DNA from: an uncultured Dialister sp.
Lineage (GTDB): Bacteria; Bacillota; Negativicutes; Veillonellales; Dialisteraceae
Assembly (NCBI RefSeq): GCF_900538805.1
Contig: NZ_UPZP01000065.1
Location: forward strand, 1 to 13,169
Reading direction: 5' to 3'
Length of the DNA: 13,169 bases
The notes beneath the pieces were generated by a model that was not told the origin of the DNA, did not search any database, and saw nothing but the letters and a program-made list of their open reading frames with translations. Shown piece by piece: positions 12,143 to 13,169 of this stretch (its first letter is position 1; every line of letters starts with the position of its first letter). Made by a program: the position numbers and the translations under genes.

Positions 12143-13068
12143 TAGATAATTTACCAACCATTACGCAGATGGAATGCTTTATCATCTATGGACGGGTAGG
12201 CAATTTTGCCCGGGCAGCCCGGGAGGCCAATATTACCCAGTCCGCCTTCAGCGCCCAAATCAAGCGTCTGGAGTGCACCCTGGGGGTGAAGCTCATTGAA
12301 CGGTCCCCCAGGGGCAGCCATTTGACCGAGGACGGGGAACGTTTTCTTCCCCGTATCAGGAAATGGATGGAGGGGCTTCGGGAAATCGTGGATGATATCC
12401 GTCCGGAGGAGGACGAACCGGTAGAACTGAATGTGGGCATCCTCCGCTCCCTGGGGGATATCCAGATGAACCGCCACGTGGCCCGTTTCCGCATGCTTCA
12501 TCCGAACCTGCAGTTCAATGTATTCGACATGCCCACCTACCAGATTCACCAGGCCATGACGGAAGGACGGCTGGACGTGGTTTCCACCTATTTCGTGGAG
12601 AAGAGCCTGCCCGACGGGGCCAGTCGGGAGGATTATGCGGTGGTCCGCTTCTGCAGGGACAATATGGTATACTACGGGCCCCGCATGGATGTGGGAAAAA
12701 GTCTCCTCACCAGGGAGCAGATCCTATCCATGCCGCTGGTTCTCTATCCGTCCAGCTACTATATGAACCAGATTTACACCGATTATTTTATGGATGTTCC
12801 TATGAAATACAGGATTTCCGCCAGGCTTTCCTCTCCCTATGCCATTGTCCACTACTGCCAGGAAAATGAAGCCGGCGCTCTCCTGCCGGAGCGGCTGTTG
12901 AAAGCATTGGGGTGCACGGATGGCATATCAAGGCTTGCGGTGCCCCTTTTGGCAGACGGCTATCTCATTTACCGGAAGGACCACCCGGAGGCCTCTCTCA
13001 TACGGGCCTATGTGAATGAGATACTGGCCAGCTTTCGCAGCAGGAAAACTAAGGGAAGCACTGATTAA
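12139..13068 (+). CDS. LysR-family transcriptional regulator
   Basis: The 309-aa protein has the LysR layout: an N-terminal winged helix-turn-helix (about 8-66; NFARAAREANITQSAFSAQI, then LGVKLIERSPRGSHLTEDG) and a periplasmic-binding-protein-like effector domain (about 92-300; LNVGILRSLGD, GRLDVVSTYF). Length is normal. Start 12139 gives the usual short lead before the helix-turn-helix; Met11 has no ribosome site. The target and effector are not shown; LysR proteins often regulate a divergent neighbour, but upstream is only MITE sequence and a convergent-side terminator. The last residues KGSTD and the TAA stop come from the MITE starting at 13053, exactly as in the 61-aa gene at 2285. Confidence 0.9.
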   Translation: MIDNLPTITQMECFIIYGRVGNFARAAREANITQSAFSAQIKRLECTLGVKLIERSPRGSHLTEDGERFLPRIRKWMEGLREIVDDIRPEEDEPVELNVGILRSLGDIQMNRHVARFRMLHPNLQFNVFDMPTYQIHQAMTEGRLDVVSTYFVEKSLPDGASREDYAVVRFCRDNMVYYGPRMDVGKSLLTREQILSMPLVLYPSSYYMNQIYTDYFMDVPMKYRISARLSSPYAIVHYCQENEAGALLPERLLKALGCTDGISRLAVPLLADGYLIYRKDHPEASLIRAYVNEILASFRSRKTKGSTD

Positions 13069-13169
13069 TTCATAGAGTTTGCTTTTATATAAGAATTTTT
13101 ATGCACTGCTTCGTCATGAGGCTCCTTAAATAGCTCGCTATTCGCGTCGCCTCATTCCTTGCATTGCAT
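13053..13169 (-). mobile_element. MITE-like palindromic element, truncated by window end
   Basis: This is the left arm and core, GGGAAGCACTGATTAATTCA through CTCCTTAAATAGCTCGCTAT. It supplies the LysR stop codon. Its arm (AGTTTGCTTTTAT) pairs with the arm of the copy at 1-97. The final 51 bases equal bases 1-51; fused there, the two fragments make one element of about 164 bp. Confidence 0.8.

Noticed and set aside
1..13169. A circular plasmid, suggested by the identical ends
   Set aside because: No replication, partition or mobilisation gene is present, the genes look chromosomal, and the overlap lies in a multi-copy repeat that can join contig ends falsely.

Overview
The window looks like chromosomal DNA of a moderately GC-rich Bacillota bacterium, most likely a Negativicute of the Veillonellaceae/Dialister kind. 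This is inferred from strong AGGAGG-type ribosome sites, sigma-A-like promoters, the protein families present and the style of the intergenic repeats. No sequence search was possible. There are no rRNA, tRNA, CRISPR, phage, plasmid replication or transposase genes.

Layout: 1-98 is a fragment of a palindromic MITE-like element. 99-704 is a gene-free repeat mosaic with an array of tiny hairpins. 705-965 (-) is a small hydrophobic/basic protein. A complete MITE (1050-1210) sits between its promoter and that of the next gene. 1325-2269 (+) is a CydB-like membrane protein, followed by a 61-aa acidic protein whose stop codon lies in another MITE copy. 2892-4942 (+) is a two-gene operon, a radical SAM protein with a helix-hairpin-helix and a DUF4130 protein: the known TIGR03916/TIGR03915 pair of predicted DNA repair or modification function. 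5352-6632 (+) is a lipoprotein metallophosphoesterase behind a promoter with a MerR-type 19-bp spacer. On the minus strand follow a QueG-like reductase (7033-7917), a zeta-toxin-like kinase with a long N-terminal extension (7971-9011) and CbiZ, a cobinamide-salvage amidohydrolase (9418-10203). On the plus strand come a membrane-anchored protein of unknown function (10371-11714) and a LysR regulator (12139-13068) whose stop codon again lies in a MITE. The window ends inside that MITE.

The genes do not form one pathway. What unifies the window is the non-coding part: (i) a ~160-bp foldback element family with GGGAAGC...GCTTCCC ends, in eight whole or partial copies; (ii) arrays of mini-hairpins whose stems differ in sequence yet stay self-complementary around loops of mostly 3-4 nt; (iii) GATAGAA heptamer tracts; and (iv) a composite module with a GAGATYCTTCG...AGRATGAC core. 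These repeats begin at, or supply, the stop codons of most genes here, so they have written the C-terminal residues of several proteins.

The first 51 bases equal the last 51 bases. Joining the ends rebuilds exactly one full-length MITE, which suggests either a contig broken at a repeat or an apparently circular assembly.
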